DNA of 64,000 nt from NCBI RefSeq assembly GCF_042427745.1, contig NZ_JBHMFA010000005.1; one strand, given 5' to 3'. The stretch is from Algibacter miyuki. Lineage in GTDB: Bacteria; Bacteroidota; Bacteroidia; Flavobacteriales; Flavobacteriaceae. Below, one piece after another: positions 47,328 to 57,252 of this stretch. The notes beneath the pieces are model-generated. The model made no database searches and was not told the DNA's origin. It was given only the letters and a program-made list of their open reading frames with translations. A program made the translations under genes and the position numbers. Positions within the stretch are counted from its first letter, which is position 1, and the number at the start of each line of letters is the position of its first letter.

Positions 47328-47885
47328 AAAAAAATAAAGTTCACATATATTTAAAATTCAGGTATAATATACTACGTAGAAAACGTGCTAATAATAAGAC
47401 ACAAGAAATATAAAAAGTCACAAATTAATTGACATAAAAAACAACACCAACATAAAACACTGTAATCAAACCTCTTAACAACAAAAAAGTTAATCTTTTT
47501 TATAAATATCTTCTTATATTTTACTTAAAAAAAAACCTACAACAGTAAAAATAAAAAAAAAGCAACAATTCTCTTAATTTATCATTTAAATATTTCTTCT
47601 TTTTTTTAAAACATTTACCACTTAACGATAAAAAATAAAATTGGAATGTTTTTTTTTGAAATTATTTTGGAGTATCTAAAATATTAAAGCCTTTTACAAT
47701 TATATGATTAAAACATATTCTTATAAAAGGCTGCTATTAATAATTACTCAGTTAATATCCATTTACATTCCAAAGCTTATTTCGGCGGTCAAGTAATTTA
47801 AAAAAAATGAGTTGTTTAATGTCTGTTTAGGGAAACCTCTCATCAAACCTTAACTTTAATTACTTTGGCTAATAAATTTAAGAAA
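47328..47885. other. Intergenic region, no gene seen
   Basis: This 558-bp stretch is very AT-rich with A and T runs. It lies between the end of the NagB-PIG-L gene (47886) and the start of the regulator (47327). I see no ORF, RNA gene or strong hairpin. It should contain the regulator promoter, but I cannot place it. Confidence 0.55.
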
Positions 47886-49814
47886 TTAATATTCCCATTT
47901 TACAAAAGCCTCCATCGCTGCATAATGCGATAATCCTAATTGATCATAAAGATCTGCCGTTTCCTTATTTCTATCTTCTGCACGTTGCCAAAACTCCCTG
48001 CTATCTGTACCTTGAAATACAACACCATCTTTTTGCGATTGGTGTTTAAAAATACCCTTTCGTTTTTCCAGTACTTGATCTGGCCCCATAGGCACCGCCA
48101 TTTCAATTTCATCAATGCCCCATTCTTGCCATGCGCCTCTATAAAGCCATAACCAACAATCTTTCATAAACTTTTGGGGTTTCAACTCCTTTACCGATGC
48201 AAAAACAGCATCTAAGCAAACGCGATGTGTACCATGCGGATCTGCTAAATCGCCTGCTGCAAAAATTTGATGCGGCTTTATTTTTTCTATTAAATCAGAA
48301 GTTATTTTTACATCTGCTATACCTATAGGGTTCTTTTTAATGGCTCCCGTTTCATAAAATGGAAGTTCCATAAAATGGATTTGTTCATCTGGAATACCTA
48401 TAAAGTGACAGGTAGCTCTTGCTTCACCTTTTCGTATCAATCCTTTTATATATCGCACTTCTGCAGTATCAATCTCACTCGATTTTTTATTTTTTAGAAA
48501 TTCAGCAGCTTTCTTATAAATAACATTCGCTTCTTTATTTTCTATTCCGAATTTATCGTTATAATCACAAACGAAACTAGCAAAACGTAAGGCTTCATCA
48601 TCGGCAACAGCTATATTTCCTGAAGTTTGATACCCCACATGCACTTCATGTCCTTGCTCAACCAATCGCTTAAATGTACCGCCCATACTAATGATATCAT
48701 CATCGGGATGTGGACTAAAAATAAGCACACGTTTTTTGGCTGGTTCTGCACGTTCTGGACGTTTGTCATCATCGGCATTCGGTTTTCCTCCTGGCCATCC
48801 CGTAATCGTATTTTGTAGTTTATTGAATATTTTAATATTAATATCGTAAGCTGGCCCAGAATCTGCTAATAAATCACTCATTCCGTTTTCGATATAATCG
48901 TCATCGGTTAGCATCAAAATAGGCTTCTTTACGTGAAGCGCTAAACTCAATACCGCTTTTCTAATTAATTTATCTGTCCAAACAATTTTCTCAACCAACC
49001 ATGGTGTATTAATACGAGTTAGCTTTGAAGCCGCAGCTTTATCTAAAACAAACGTTGCATTATTATGTTCCTGCAAATACGATGCAGGCACGCGACTTGT
49101 TACTTCGCCTTCTGTAGATTTTCTTATAATGTCTGCTTTTCTTTCTCCCCAAGCAAGAAGAATCACTCTTTTAGCTTCCATTATTTTCTTAACCCCTAAG
49201 GTAATGGCTGTTCTAGGCGTGTTTTCTAAATCTGAAAAATCACTACTTGCCGCCACTCTTGTAATATGATCCAAAGCCACTAAACGAGTTCTTGAATTTT
49301 GAAGCGATCCCGATTCATTAAAACCAATATGACCATTACCGCCAATACCTAAAACTTGTAAATCGATACCGCCTAAGGCTTCTATTTTCACTTCATATTG
49401 ATCACAATAACTCGCTATATTTTCTTTGGATAATGTACCGTCTGGAATATGATAATTCTCTGGCAAAATATCCACATGATTAAATAATTGTTCTTTCATG
49501 AAACGCACATAACTATTTACAGAATCTGGTTCCATTGGATAGTATTCGTCCAAGTTAAAAGATATAACATTTTTAAAACTCAAACCTTCCTCTTTGTGCA
49601 AACGCACCAGTTCGGCATACAACCCTTTTGGCGACGATCCTGTAGCCAACCCTAATATACAAGGTTGCTTTTGCGATTGTTTAACCTTAATAAGATCTGC
49701 AATTTCCTGCGCTACAGCTTTTGATGCATTTGCTGAATCTTCATAAACCAACGTTCCAATATTCTCGAAACGCTTTTCAAATCCTGTCGCTTTGTCTATA
49801 CTACTCTTTAGCAT
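47886..49814 (-). CDS. nagB: Glucosamine-6-phosphate deaminase fused to PIG-L/LmbE-type deacetylase
   Basis: Protein of 642 residues. Residues ~20-275 are NagB: LATGSSP (56-62), FNLDEYY (86-92) and GIGGNGHIGFNE (156-167) are the sugar-phosphate and catalytic blocks. From ~360 follows a PIG-L domain with the zinc motif SPHPDDD (His369, Asp371, Asp372) and a later DPHGTHR histidine pair, so that half looks intact. NagB converts GlcN-6-P to fructose-6-P and ammonia. The PIG-L half may deacetylate GlcNAc-6-P, because no nagA is seen in the window. It is the last gene of the MurQ operon, 56 bp after the dehydrogenase gene. Cytoplasmic. Confidence 0.92.
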   Translation of the reverse strand: MLKSSIDKATGFEKRFENIGTLVYEDSANASKAVAQEIADLIKVKQSQKQPCILGLATGSSPKGLYAELVRLHKEEGLSFKNVISFNLDEYYPMEPDSVNSYVRFMKEQLFNHVDILPENYHIPDGTLSKENIASYCDQYEVKIEALGGIDLQVLGIGGNGHIGFNESGSLQNSRTRLVALDHITRVAASSDFSDLENTPRTAITLGVKKIMEAKRVILLAWGERKADIIRKSTEGEVTSRVPASYLQEHNNATFVLDKAAASKLTRINTPWLVEKIVWTDKLIRKAVLSLALHVKKPILMLTDDDYIENGMSDLLADSGPAYDINIKIFNKLQNTITGWPGGKPNADDDKRPERAEPAKKRVLIFSPHPDDDIISMGGTFKRLVEQGHEVHVGYQTSGNIAVADDEALRFASFVCDYNDKFGIENKEANVIYKKAAEFLKNKKSSEIDTAEVRYIKGLIRKGEARATCHFIGIPDEQIHFMELPFYETGAIKKNPIGIADVKITSDLIEKIKPHQIFAAGDLADPHGTHRVCLDAVFASVKELKPQKFMKDCWLWLYRGAWQEWGIDEIEMAVPMGPDQVLEKRKGIFKHQSQKDGVVFQGTDSREFWQRAEDRNKETADLYDQLGLSHYAAMEAFVKWEY

Positions 49815-49870
49815 GATTTATATTTTTTATTTAATGTTATTTTTTAAAGATATTTTTTTTGATTTTTTCA

Positions 49871-52789
49871 CTATAACAAAGCCGCTCTTAAAATACTCAC
49901 TGGATGGTCAGTATCTCGATTAACTCCATCTTTTATTTGATGTCTACAACTAGTCCCTGCCGCTGCAATAATTACATCATTATTAGTATTACGAATTTTT
50001 GAAAACAAGGTATCCTCGCCTACTTGCATACTGATTTGGTAATGTTCTTTTTCATAACCGAAAGATCCTGCCATACCGCAACAACCAGAACTTATAATAG
50101 TGGCACTATAATTTTCAGGAATCGACAACATGGTAAATGTTGGTTGCATATTACTCAATGATTTTTGTTGGCAATGTCCATGAATTTTCACTACTTTCTT
50201 TTCACTAGTGAAACGTTTTGCCGAAATGTTATTTTCATCAAATTCTCGTTTAATAAACTCTTCAATGGTAAACGTGTTTTTTGCAATTTCTATGGCCGAT
50301 TTTTTATCATCTGCCAACCTAATGTATTCGTCTCTAAAGGTTAAAATTGCTGAAGGTTCTATACCCACTAAAGGTACTTCATCTGTAATACGATTTTTGA
50401 AAAACGATATATTAAAATTGGTTATTCTTTTTGCTTCGTCTAAGATGCCTTTAGAAATAAAGCTTCTTCCACTTTCTTCGTGATTAGTAATAGCAACCTT
50501 ATATCCTAAATCGGTTAAAAGCTCAATACAATCAATACCGATATTAACATCATAATAATTGGTAAATTCATCAATAAACAAAAACAATTCTCCTTTACTT
50601 TTTGGTTTTTCAAGGATTCTTTTTTCGTTCTTTTTATACCATTTGAATACCGTTGTCTTAGCTAATTTAGGGAGATTTCTTTCTGTAGCTATTCCGAGTA
50701 TATTTTTTGTGATACTCGAACCTAAAATTAAATTAGTTAAACCTGGAACAATACTGCCTAGTTTGTTTAGTTTGGTATTATTTGCAATGAGTTTGGTTCG
50801 TATTGGCACTCCATTTGTTTTATAATATTGATATAAAAATTCAGATTTTAAAGCGGCGATATCTACATTACTTGGACATTCGCTAGCACATGCTTTGCAA
50901 CTTAAACACAAATCAAAAACATCATACAATTCTTTGTGATTAAACTTATTTTGTTCTTCTGAATTTGTTAAAAACTCTCTTAACGTATTCGCTCTAGCCC
51001 GGGTTGTATCTTTTTCGTTTCTGGTTGCTCTGTAACTTGGACACATGGTGCCGCCTGCTGATGGAAGTTTTCTACAATCTCCGGAACCATTACATTTTTC
51101 GGCTGCTCTTAAAACCCCTAAACTATCTGAAAAATCCTGAATAGTTTCAATTTCGGGCTCTTTTCTGTCGGGTGCATATCTTAAATCTTTATCCATAGGA
51201 AACGCATCAACGATTTTTCCTTGGTTGAAAATATTATCAGGATCAAAGGTGTTTTTAATACGCTTTAAAAGTTGGTAGTTTTTTTCTCCAATCATTTTAG
51301 GAATAAACTCTGCCCGTACGATACCATCACCATGTTCGCCACTGAATGAGCCACCATATTTTTTGACTAATTCTGCCGTTTTAGAGGTTATTTCTCTAAA
51401 CAGAACAATATCCTCCTGTTTCTTTAAATTCAAAATAGGACGTAAATGTAATTCGCCAGCTCCAGCATGCGCATAATAAACAGCCTGTTGTCCAAAATCT
51501 TCCATCATTTTAGAAAACTCTAAAATATAGTTTGGTAAATCTTTTAATTCCACAGCTGTATCTTCAATACAGGCCACAGCTTTATTATCGCCAACTATGT
51601 TCCCTAATAAACCAAGTCCTGCTTTACGCAACTCCAAGGCTTGATGTATTTCATTGCCAGATAGCTTCGGAAAAGCATAGCCTAGTTTGTGTTGTTCTAA
51701 ATCTGCAATTAATGCATTGGCTTGTATTTTAGATTGCTCATCATCATCTGTACATATTTCGAACATTAAAATCGCTTTGGGGTCACTTTGCACAAAAAAT
51801 CGATTTTTAATCTGTTCTCTATTATTTTTAGTACAATCTAAAATGGTTTTATCCATTAATTCGCAGGTATACAGATTGTGCTTCATCGCAATCACAACAG
51901 CCTCCATACTTTCTTCTATACTAGTAAAATGCCCTGCCACCATAATATTTTTTGATGGTGGTAAATCGTCTAATTGCAAGGTAATTTCCGTTGTAAAAGC
52001 AAGTGTACCTTCACTACCGGCCAGCAACTTCGATAAATTTATATGAGTTTCATTTCCTCCAAATAAATTTGAACTCAATAATTCATCAACCGCGTAACCA
52101 TTATTTCTTCTGTGAATTGAACTTTTAGGAAATTGATTTTTTATTTCCAATTGTGCTTCAACATTAGTGAGTTCATTATAAATATTTTTATATATTTTAC
52201 TCTCTAGCGTTTCTCCTTCCATTTTCAGTAAGAAGTCTTCACTTTTTAAATCGTTAAACACAGCTTCGGAAGCATCACTTAAAATCGTTTTCAATTCGAC
52301 AACCTTATCTCTGGTAACGCCATATTTAATGGACGTGGTTCCGGAAGAGTTATTCCCAACCATACCACCAATCATACAGCGATTACTGGTCGAGGTATTC
52401 GGACCAAAAAAGAGCCCGTATGGTTGCAAGAACAGGTTCAATTCATCTCTAATAATTCCCGGTTGCACGGTAACCGTTTTTTTCTTTTCATCAAAACTTA
52501 ATATTTTGGTGAAATATTTAGAGGTATCCACCACAAGGCCATCGCCCACACATTGGCCAGCCAAAGAAGTTCCTGCTGTTCTAGGAATAAGAGATATCTT
52601 ATTTTTTGATGCAAATTCAACTAATATTTTTAGATCTTGATTGTTTTTAGGATAAGCTACGCCCAAAGGCATTTTTCTATAAACAGAAGCATCTGTCGCA
52701 TAAATCGTTTTATGCAATACATCATTAAAAAGATCCCCTTCTAAACTATTTGATAACTCGCTAAAACCCTTTTCTAAAATTGCTGCCAT
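49871..52789 (-). CDS. FAD-linked oxidase/Fe-S dehydrogenase, probable D-lactate dehydrogenase
   Basis: Fusion of 972 residues. It has an FAD_binding_4 domain (~35-250, PRTAGTSLAGQCVG, GGMVGNNSSGT), an FAD-oxidase C domain (~280-535, GEHGDGI) and two ferredoxin-type clusters (CNGSGDCRK to MCPSYRA near 565-585, CLSCKACASECPS near 628). The C-terminal part has a CCG-type region (HGHCQQKS, SSGCCGMAGSFGYE near 902). This is the GlcD-plus-GlcF architecture of quinone-linked D-lactate/D-2-hydroxyacid dehydrogenases. MurQ, encoded in the same operon, releases D-lactate, so D-lactate is the most likely substrate, giving pyruvate. D-2-hydroxyglutarate or glycolate are alternatives. It lies 8 bp after the NamZ gene. 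Confidence 0.9.
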   Translation of the reverse strand: MAAILEKGFSELSNSLEGDLFNDVLHKTIYATDASVYRKMPLGVAYPKNNQDLKILVEFASKNKISLIPRTAGTSLAGQCVGDGLVVDTSKYFTKILSFDEKKKTVTVQPGIIRDELNLFLQPYGLFFGPNTSTSNRCMIGGMVGNNSSGTTSIKYGVTRDKVVELKTILSDASEAVFNDLKSEDFLLKMEGETLESKIYKNIYNELTNVEAQLEIKNQFPKSSIHRRNNGYAVDELLSSNLFGGNETHINLSKLLAGSEGTLAFTTEITLQLDDLPPSKNIMVAGHFTSIEESMEAVVIAMKHNLYTCELMDKTILDCTKNNREQIKNRFFVQSDPKAILMFEICTDDDEQSKIQANALIADLEQHKLGYAFPKLSGNEIHQALELRKAGLGLLGNIVGDNKAVACIEDTAVELKDLPNYILEFSKMMEDFGQQAVYYAHAGAGELHLRPILNLKKQEDIVLFREITSKTAELVKKYGGSFSGEHGDGIVRAEFIPKMIGEKNYQLLKRIKNTFDPDNIFNQGKIVDAFPMDKDLRYAPDRKEPEIETIQDFSDSLGVLRAAEKCNGSGDCRKLPSAGGTMCPSYRATRNEKDTTRARANTLREFLTNSEEQNKFNHKELYDVFDLCLSCKACASECPSNVDIAALKSEFLYQYYKTNGVPIRTKLIANNTKLNKLGSIVPGLTNLILGSSITKNILGIATERNLPKLAKTTVFKWYKKNEKRILEKPKSKGELFLFIDEFTNYYDVNIGIDCIELLTDLGYKVAITNHEESGRSFISKGILDEAKRITNFNISFFKNRITDEVPLVGIEPSAILTFRDEYIRLADDKKSAIEIAKNTFTIEEFIKREFDENNISAKRFTSEKKVVKIHGHCQQKSLSNMQPTFTMLSIPENYSATIISSGCCGMAGSFGYEKEHYQISMQVGEDTLFSKIRNTNNDVIIAAAGTSCRHQIKDGVNRDTDHPVSILRAALL

Positions 52790-52797
52790 ATATTATT

Positions 52798-54033
52798 TTA
52801 CTTGTATAGTAAATATTTTTCTCTAACGTCACTAAATGCTTTTAATCCAGATGCCCAAGTAGCTCGAATTTCTTCAGCAGACATTCCTTTTTCTATTTGA
52901 GTTTGTAACGCCGTAGTTCCTGCTAATTTAGGAAAGAATTTATTAAAAAACGCTTCTTTTTGTGGTGCTAAACTGTAAGCCTCTATTAACCAACTTAAAT
53001 CAATTTTACTTAATTTTTTAGTTTGTGTTAAATCTCTACCAAAACATAATTCTCCTTGATGCTTAGGAGATTTTGCTCCAAAATTTGGTTCTGGCGTAAA
53101 GCTGAAATCAAATGATTCTTTAGGTAAAAAAGGTGCTCCAAATATTTGGAATTGTGTTTCTGTACCTCGACCACAACTAACATCTGTACCTTCGAAAAAA
53201 CACAAACTTGGGTATAAATTAATAGATGTTGCATTTGGAAGGTTTGGTGAAGGCAGGATAGGTAAATCGTATTCAGAATGATGTGTGTAGTTTTCTAACG
53301 ATACTACTGTTAAATCACATTGAATACCATTTTCTAACCATTTTTCACCATTAATCATTTTTGCATACTCACCGATTGTCATACCATAAACAATAGGAAC
53401 AGGATGCATACCTACAAAACTTTTGACATTTTCTTCTAACATGGGACCATCAATATAGTGTCCGTTCGGGTTTGGTCTATCTAGAACAATAACAGGAATT
53501 TCTAGCTCTGCACAAGCTTCCATAATATAATGAAGTGTTGAAATATAAGTGTAAAAACGTACACCAACATCCTGTATATCGAACACCATAACATCAACAT
53601 TTTCTAGATGTTCTTTTGATGGCTTACTATTACTTCCGTAAAGAGAAACAGTAGGTAAACCCGTTTCAGCATCTATGCCATCGGTTATGTGCTCTCCCGC
53701 ATCTGCTTTACCACGAAATCCATGTTCTGGAGCAAATACTTTTGAAATACTGATATCCATTTTTATTAAAGAATCTACTAAATGTATGTAATCTTTATTT
53801 TCCTTAAAAATAACACTTGTTTGATTGGCTGCAATTCCTACACGTTTCCCTTTTAACATAGATAGGTAATCTTCCGTTTGATTAGCGCCTACTATAATTG
53901 GAATATCTTTTACAATTTCTTTTACAACAGCACTATTGTTAGCCGTATTTTTTTTAGTATTCGAATTACATGAAAAGGATGTAAAAACAAATAATATAAG
54001 AACGTATTTTATATGAGTTAAATTAGTTTGCAT
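52798..54033 (-). CDS. namZ: NamZ-type exo-beta-N-acetylmuramidase (GH171, DUF1343), lipoprotein
   Basis: Lipoprotein of 411 residues (lipobox TSFSCNS) carrying DUF1343 signatures: GKRVGIAANQTSV, VFAPEHGFRGKADAGEH, VFDIQDVGVRFYTYISTLHY, VIVLDRPNPNG and LPSPNLPNATSINLYPSLCFFEGT. The family founder, B. subtilis NamZ (YbbC), removes N-acetylmuramic acid from the non-reducing end of peptidoglycan fragments. It is encoded together with NagZ-type GH3 and MurQ, the same partnership as in Bacillus, which strongly supports this role. Lipid anchoring puts it in the periplasm. It lies 21 bp after the GH18 gene. Confidence 0.93.
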   Translation of the reverse strand: MQTNLTHIKYVLILFVFTSFSCNSNTKKNTANNSAVVKEIVKDIPIIVGANQTEDYLSMLKGKRVGIAANQTSVIFKENKDYIHLVDSLIKMDISISKVFAPEHGFRGKADAGEHITDGIDAETGLPTVSLYGSNSKPSKEHLENVDVMVFDIQDVGVRFYTYISTLHYIMEACAELEIPVIVLDRPNPNGHYIDGPMLEENVKSFVGMHPVPIVYGMTIGEYAKMINGEKWLENGIQCDLTVVSLENYTHHSEYDLPILPSPNLPNATSINLYPSLCFFEGTDVSCGRGTETQFQIFGAPFLPKESFDFSFTPEPNFGAKSPKHQGELCFGRDLTQTKKLSKIDLSWLIEAYSLAPQKEAFFNKFFPKLAGTTALQTQIEKGMSAEEIRATWASGLKAFSDVREKYLLYK

Positions 54034-54054
54034 AAGTTCGTTTTAATAAAAAAA

Positions 54055-55515
54055 TTAATTTGATTTTAAAATTTTAAATACTCCTTGTTTTCCGCCATTA
54101 ATTTCAATTTTCAGAAAGTAAATGCCTTCTGATAAATGTTGAACATCAATTGATTCTAATTTAGAGTTAACCGTCATAATAGATTTCCCTAATACATCAA
54201 CAAGTTCCATGTTATTCAATGTTAAATTGTTTGTATTGGATATATTGATTACAGTACTAGTAGGGTTTGGGTAAACCTGAATATTTTCTTTTACATAAGC
54301 ATCATCTAAAGAAGCTGTTTCTCCAAATTTTGTGTTTATAAGTTCCCAAAGTTCCGGACGTGTGCCATCGTAATTTAAAGCCCAAATACCTATGCCTCCT
54401 AAATTATTTTCTATAGCTAAATCGTATTTTTTTGAAAGACTGATTTCATTATCTGTCCAAACTTGATTCCAATTTACACCATCATTCCAAGTGTACCACG
54501 GGTATTCAAAATTGGCATTCCAAATAAAACCACCGTGGGTATCTGCTTCGGTTACCGTATTCTTATATCTTGTTGACCCCACATGTGAAATTGTTGTCGA
54601 TTCAGATGCATTAGTATCTGTTTTCCATTGTTGCCCATAATAAGGTACTGCCAAAACTAATTTCTCGGGGTTACTTGCTGTTGGCGCAGCATACGTTCCT
54701 GTTTCAACAGTTCTTTTAATAAACCTTTTCCATGATGTATGATGCGTTAAAGGTGCCACAGGACCAGAATTAGCACCACTTCCGGAAGTATAATCGTATG
54801 CCATAATAACCAAATAATCTACACTATCAACCAAATCGTCCATAATCCATCCACCCCAATTTACAGCAGGGCCATCTACAGAAACCTCTTTACCCGGTAA
54901 TTCTGTGTGAATATAATTGGTTAAATTAGCCATGAAAGTATTAAACTCGGCTCCTCTATGAGCCGTAGCCATCCCCTCGAAATCTATATTGACACCATCT
55001 AAACTATAAGTTTGAATGATGTTTTTTATATTCGCGAAAAATGTTGCTTGTTTTGCCGTATTTGTTATCATTTCCCAGGCTACAGCATCTGCACCATCGG
55101 ATCCTCCAAAATTAACCACCGTCATAACTACTTTTACGCCTTGCGCATGAGCTGCATTAATCTCTGTTGTCCATGGCCATCCCGCTGGTGTACTTACTGA
55201 AGCATCAAGTTGGACTAAAAAATCAAAACACGCTAAATGAGTTAATAAATCGTATCTTATATTATTGTGTGCACCAGCACTTCGTTCCCAATAAGGCAAA
55301 AAACCTAGCACCTTTTTATTTAGCGTAGTTGCTTGATTTTCTTGTAAACTTATAATACTTTCCGATTTATTATCCGATGTTTTTAAAGCGATTTTCACAT
55401 CACCAAACTCCTCTTTTTGTGATTGATGAGCTCCTTTAACAATTAATTCTTGTGCTGTTGTAACTTGAATCCCTAGAAACCCAATAACACATAATTGAAG
55501 TAATTTTTTTTTCAT
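54055..55515 (-). CDS. GH18 glycosidase with T9SS tail, probable N-acetylglucosaminidase
   Basis: Secreted protein of 486 residues (signal to about TTAQ). The GH18 barrel spans ~65-390: VLGFLPYWE opening, catalytic block D173-G-V-N-I-D-F-E180 and MAYDYTSGSG. The usual DxxDxDxE has Asn at its middle Asp position while Glu180, the acid, is kept. The DGVNIDFE form is typical of SleL/YaaH-like enzymes that cut peptidoglycan, rather than of classical chitinases. A T9SS sorting domain (VYPNPTSTVI to GVFKILKSN) ends the protein, so it acts outside the cell. It lies between the NamZ and GH3 genes in the operon. Chitin activity cannot be excluded. Confidence 0.88.
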   Translation of the reverse strand: MKKKLLQLCVIGFLGIQVTTAQELIVKGAHQSQKEEFGDVKIALKTSDNKSESIISLQENQATTLNKKVLGFLPYWERSAGAHNNIRYDLLTHLACFDFLVQLDASVSTPAGWPWTTEINAAHAQGVKVVMTVVNFGGSDGADAVAWEMITNTAKQATFFANIKNIIQTYSLDGVNIDFEGMATAHRGAEFNTFMANLTNYIHTELPGKEVSVDGPAVNWGGWIMDDLVDSVDYLVIMAYDYTSGSGANSGPVAPLTHHTSWKRFIKRTVETGTYAAPTASNPEKLVLAVPYYGQQWKTDTNASESTTISHVGSTRYKNTVTEADTHGGFIWNANFEYPWYTWNDGVNWNQVWTDNEISLSKKYDLAIENNLGGIGIWALNYDGTRPELWELINTKFGETASLDDAYVKENIQVYPNPTSTVINISNTNNLTLNNMELVDVLGKSIMTVNSKLESIDVQHLSEGIYFLKIEINGGKQGVFKILKSN

Positions 55516-55581
55516 TTTTCCTACTTTTTAAATTAAACAAAATAACACTTATCAATCTGGGGCTTTAACTTTAAAAACGTA

Positions 55582-57252
55582 CTATAAACCAGTACCAAAA
55601 GACGCTGGTAATTCACCATAGGCTTGTTGTTTTCCTAATATTATTTGAGCAGAAATACTTTGAGATACATCGGTATTTTCATAAGACATTATGATGCCTT
55701 CAATGTTTTTTAAAGTAATATCTTTTAAACAATATTGACTTGCAAATACATTTAAAATCACCTTATTTGTTTCAGCAACTTTTTCAATCCATGCTTTATC
55801 CTCTTCGGAAATTACTTTAGTATCTCGGTATTTCAAACGATGATACCCAATGATGATTTTATCATATTTCTTAAGATTTTTTAAGAGTTCTTTTTCTGAA
55901 ACCTCAGCTACATTATACACACTAATACCTGAACCAAGTTCCTTTACAAAAGCTTCCGAAGCTCCATCTCCTAATTTCAGAAATGCTATTTTTTCTTTAT
56001 TATTTGAATCCTTAGTAAAAATATCATCTTCATTTTTAATCACTGTAATGGCATTACTGATGGCTTCCTTATTTAACTCTAGATTATCAACACCATTCAA
56101 ATCGTCTATTAATCCATTTATTTCAATAGGTTGAAATTTATTTAAATCAACATCGTATTTGGCGGCTAATATCTTTTTTACAGAATGCGATAAACGTGCT
56201 TCTGTTATTTCATTATTATCATAAGCTTCCGTTATTTTCAAAATTGCTTTTGGTGCATTTTCAGTGAACAATAACACATCATTACCAGCTTTAAAAGCGG
56301 CTAAATCGACATCTCCTGGTTCTTTATAATTCGCCACACCTTTCATGTTTAAAGCATCGGTAAAAACCAATCCTTTAAAGTCCAACTGTTCTTTTAAAAT
56401 ATTGGTAACAATGTTATAAGATAGTGAAGAAGGTAATCCTTCTATAGGCTCTAAACTTGGTACATTTAAGTGTGCAACCATAACACCTCCAACTTGCTTT
56501 TCAAACAATTTTTTAAATGGATAAAGTTCAACAGAATCAATTCTTTCTTTTGAAAAACTAACCGTTGGTAACGCTTTATGCGAATCTGTATCGGTATCGC
56601 CATGCCCCGGAAAATGCTTAGCACAAGCCAAAACGCCCTCACTTTGTAAACCGTGAGTAAATGCTAATGATTTGCTTGTTACATTCAGCTTATCTTCTCC
56701 AAATGATCGTACTCCAATAATTGGATTATTCGAATTTGTGTTAATATCAACCACAGGCGCAAAGTTTAGATGCACGCCTAAACGCTTACAATGCTTACCG
56801 ATTTGCTGACCAATTCGTTTTATTATATCATCATTTTTTATAGCTCCAAGCGTCATATTATATGGAAAACCAGATGTACTATCTAAACGCATATTCAAGC
56901 CCCATTCCGCATCCATGCCAATTAACAAAGGCACTTTAGACATTGCTTGGTAGGTGTTTGTTAATTCTGCTTGACGTACTGGACCACCTTGAAAAAAAAT
57001 AAGCCCACCAATACCATGGTCTTTAATTAGCTTTTGAATAGAATCTAAATGACTGTCCGTTCTATTTGAATATGTGGCCACCATAAATAATTGCCCCACC
57101 TTTTCTTTAACCGACATATTATTATAAATACTGTCTACCCACTGAGCCTTTGTTGTTGCTGTTGTTACGTTACTAGACCTTTTAGCATCATGACATGAAA
57201 AGAAACTAAATAAGAATAATGACAGAATGCTTATTGCTAAAATTTTTTTCAT
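55582..57252 (-). CDS. nagZ: GH3 beta-N-acetylglucosaminidase (NagZ type), lipoprotein
   Basis: Lipoprotein of 556 residues (Cys20, FSFFSC). K212-H-F-P-G-H-G-D-T with D223-S-H225 is the NagZ signature that supplies the Asp/His acid/base dyad. Asp299 in VFTDALNMKG is the nucleophile. The C-terminal ~180 residues form a GH3_C domain. The beta-lactamase domain fused to many Bacteroidota homologues is absent. It would release GlcNAc from muropeptides or chitooligosaccharides in the periplasm. Its ATG overlaps the MurQ TGA (57249-57252), so translation is coupled. Confidence 0.93.
   Translation of the reverse strand: MKKILAISILSLFLFSFFSCHDAKRSSNVTTATTKAQWVDSIYNNMSVKEKVGQLFMVATYSNRTDSHLDSIQKLIKDHGIGGLIFFQGGPVRQAELTNTYQAMSKVPLLIGMDAEWGLNMRLDSTSGFPYNMTLGAIKNDDIIKRIGQQIGKHCKRLGVHLNFAPVVDINTNSNNPIIGVRSFGEDKLNVTSKSLAFTHGLQSEGVLACAKHFPGHGDTDTDSHKALPTVSFSKERIDSVELYPFKKLFEKQVGGVMVAHLNVPSLEPIEGLPSSLSYNIVTNILKEQLDFKGLVFTDALNMKGVANYKEPGDVDLAAFKAGNDVLLFTENAPKAILKITEAYDNNEITEARLSHSVKKILAAKYDVDLNKFQPIEINGLIDDLNGVDNLELNKEAISNAITVIKNEDDIFTKDSNNKEKIAFLKLGDGASEAFVKELGSGISVYNVAEVSEKELLKNLKKYDKIIIGYHRLKYRDTKVISEEDKAWIEKVAETNKVILNVFASQYCLKDITLKNIEGIIMSYENTDVSQSISAQIILGKQQAYGELPASFGTGL

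Noticed and set aside
47328..47885. Small RNA or riboswitch in the long AT-rich gap
   Set aside because: I could find no stable stem, conserved motif or terminator structure, and A/T runs alone are not evidence.
51687..52046. Plus-strand open frame of 119 codons inside the FAD/Fe-S dehydrogenase
   Set aside because: It is a shadow of a strongly supported gene with intact FAD and Fe-S motifs.
55582..57252. GH3 fused to a beta-lactamase domain, as in many Bacteroidota homologues
   Set aside because: The protein ends after about 556 residues with a GH3_C-like domain, and no SxxK-type serine hydrolase region follows.
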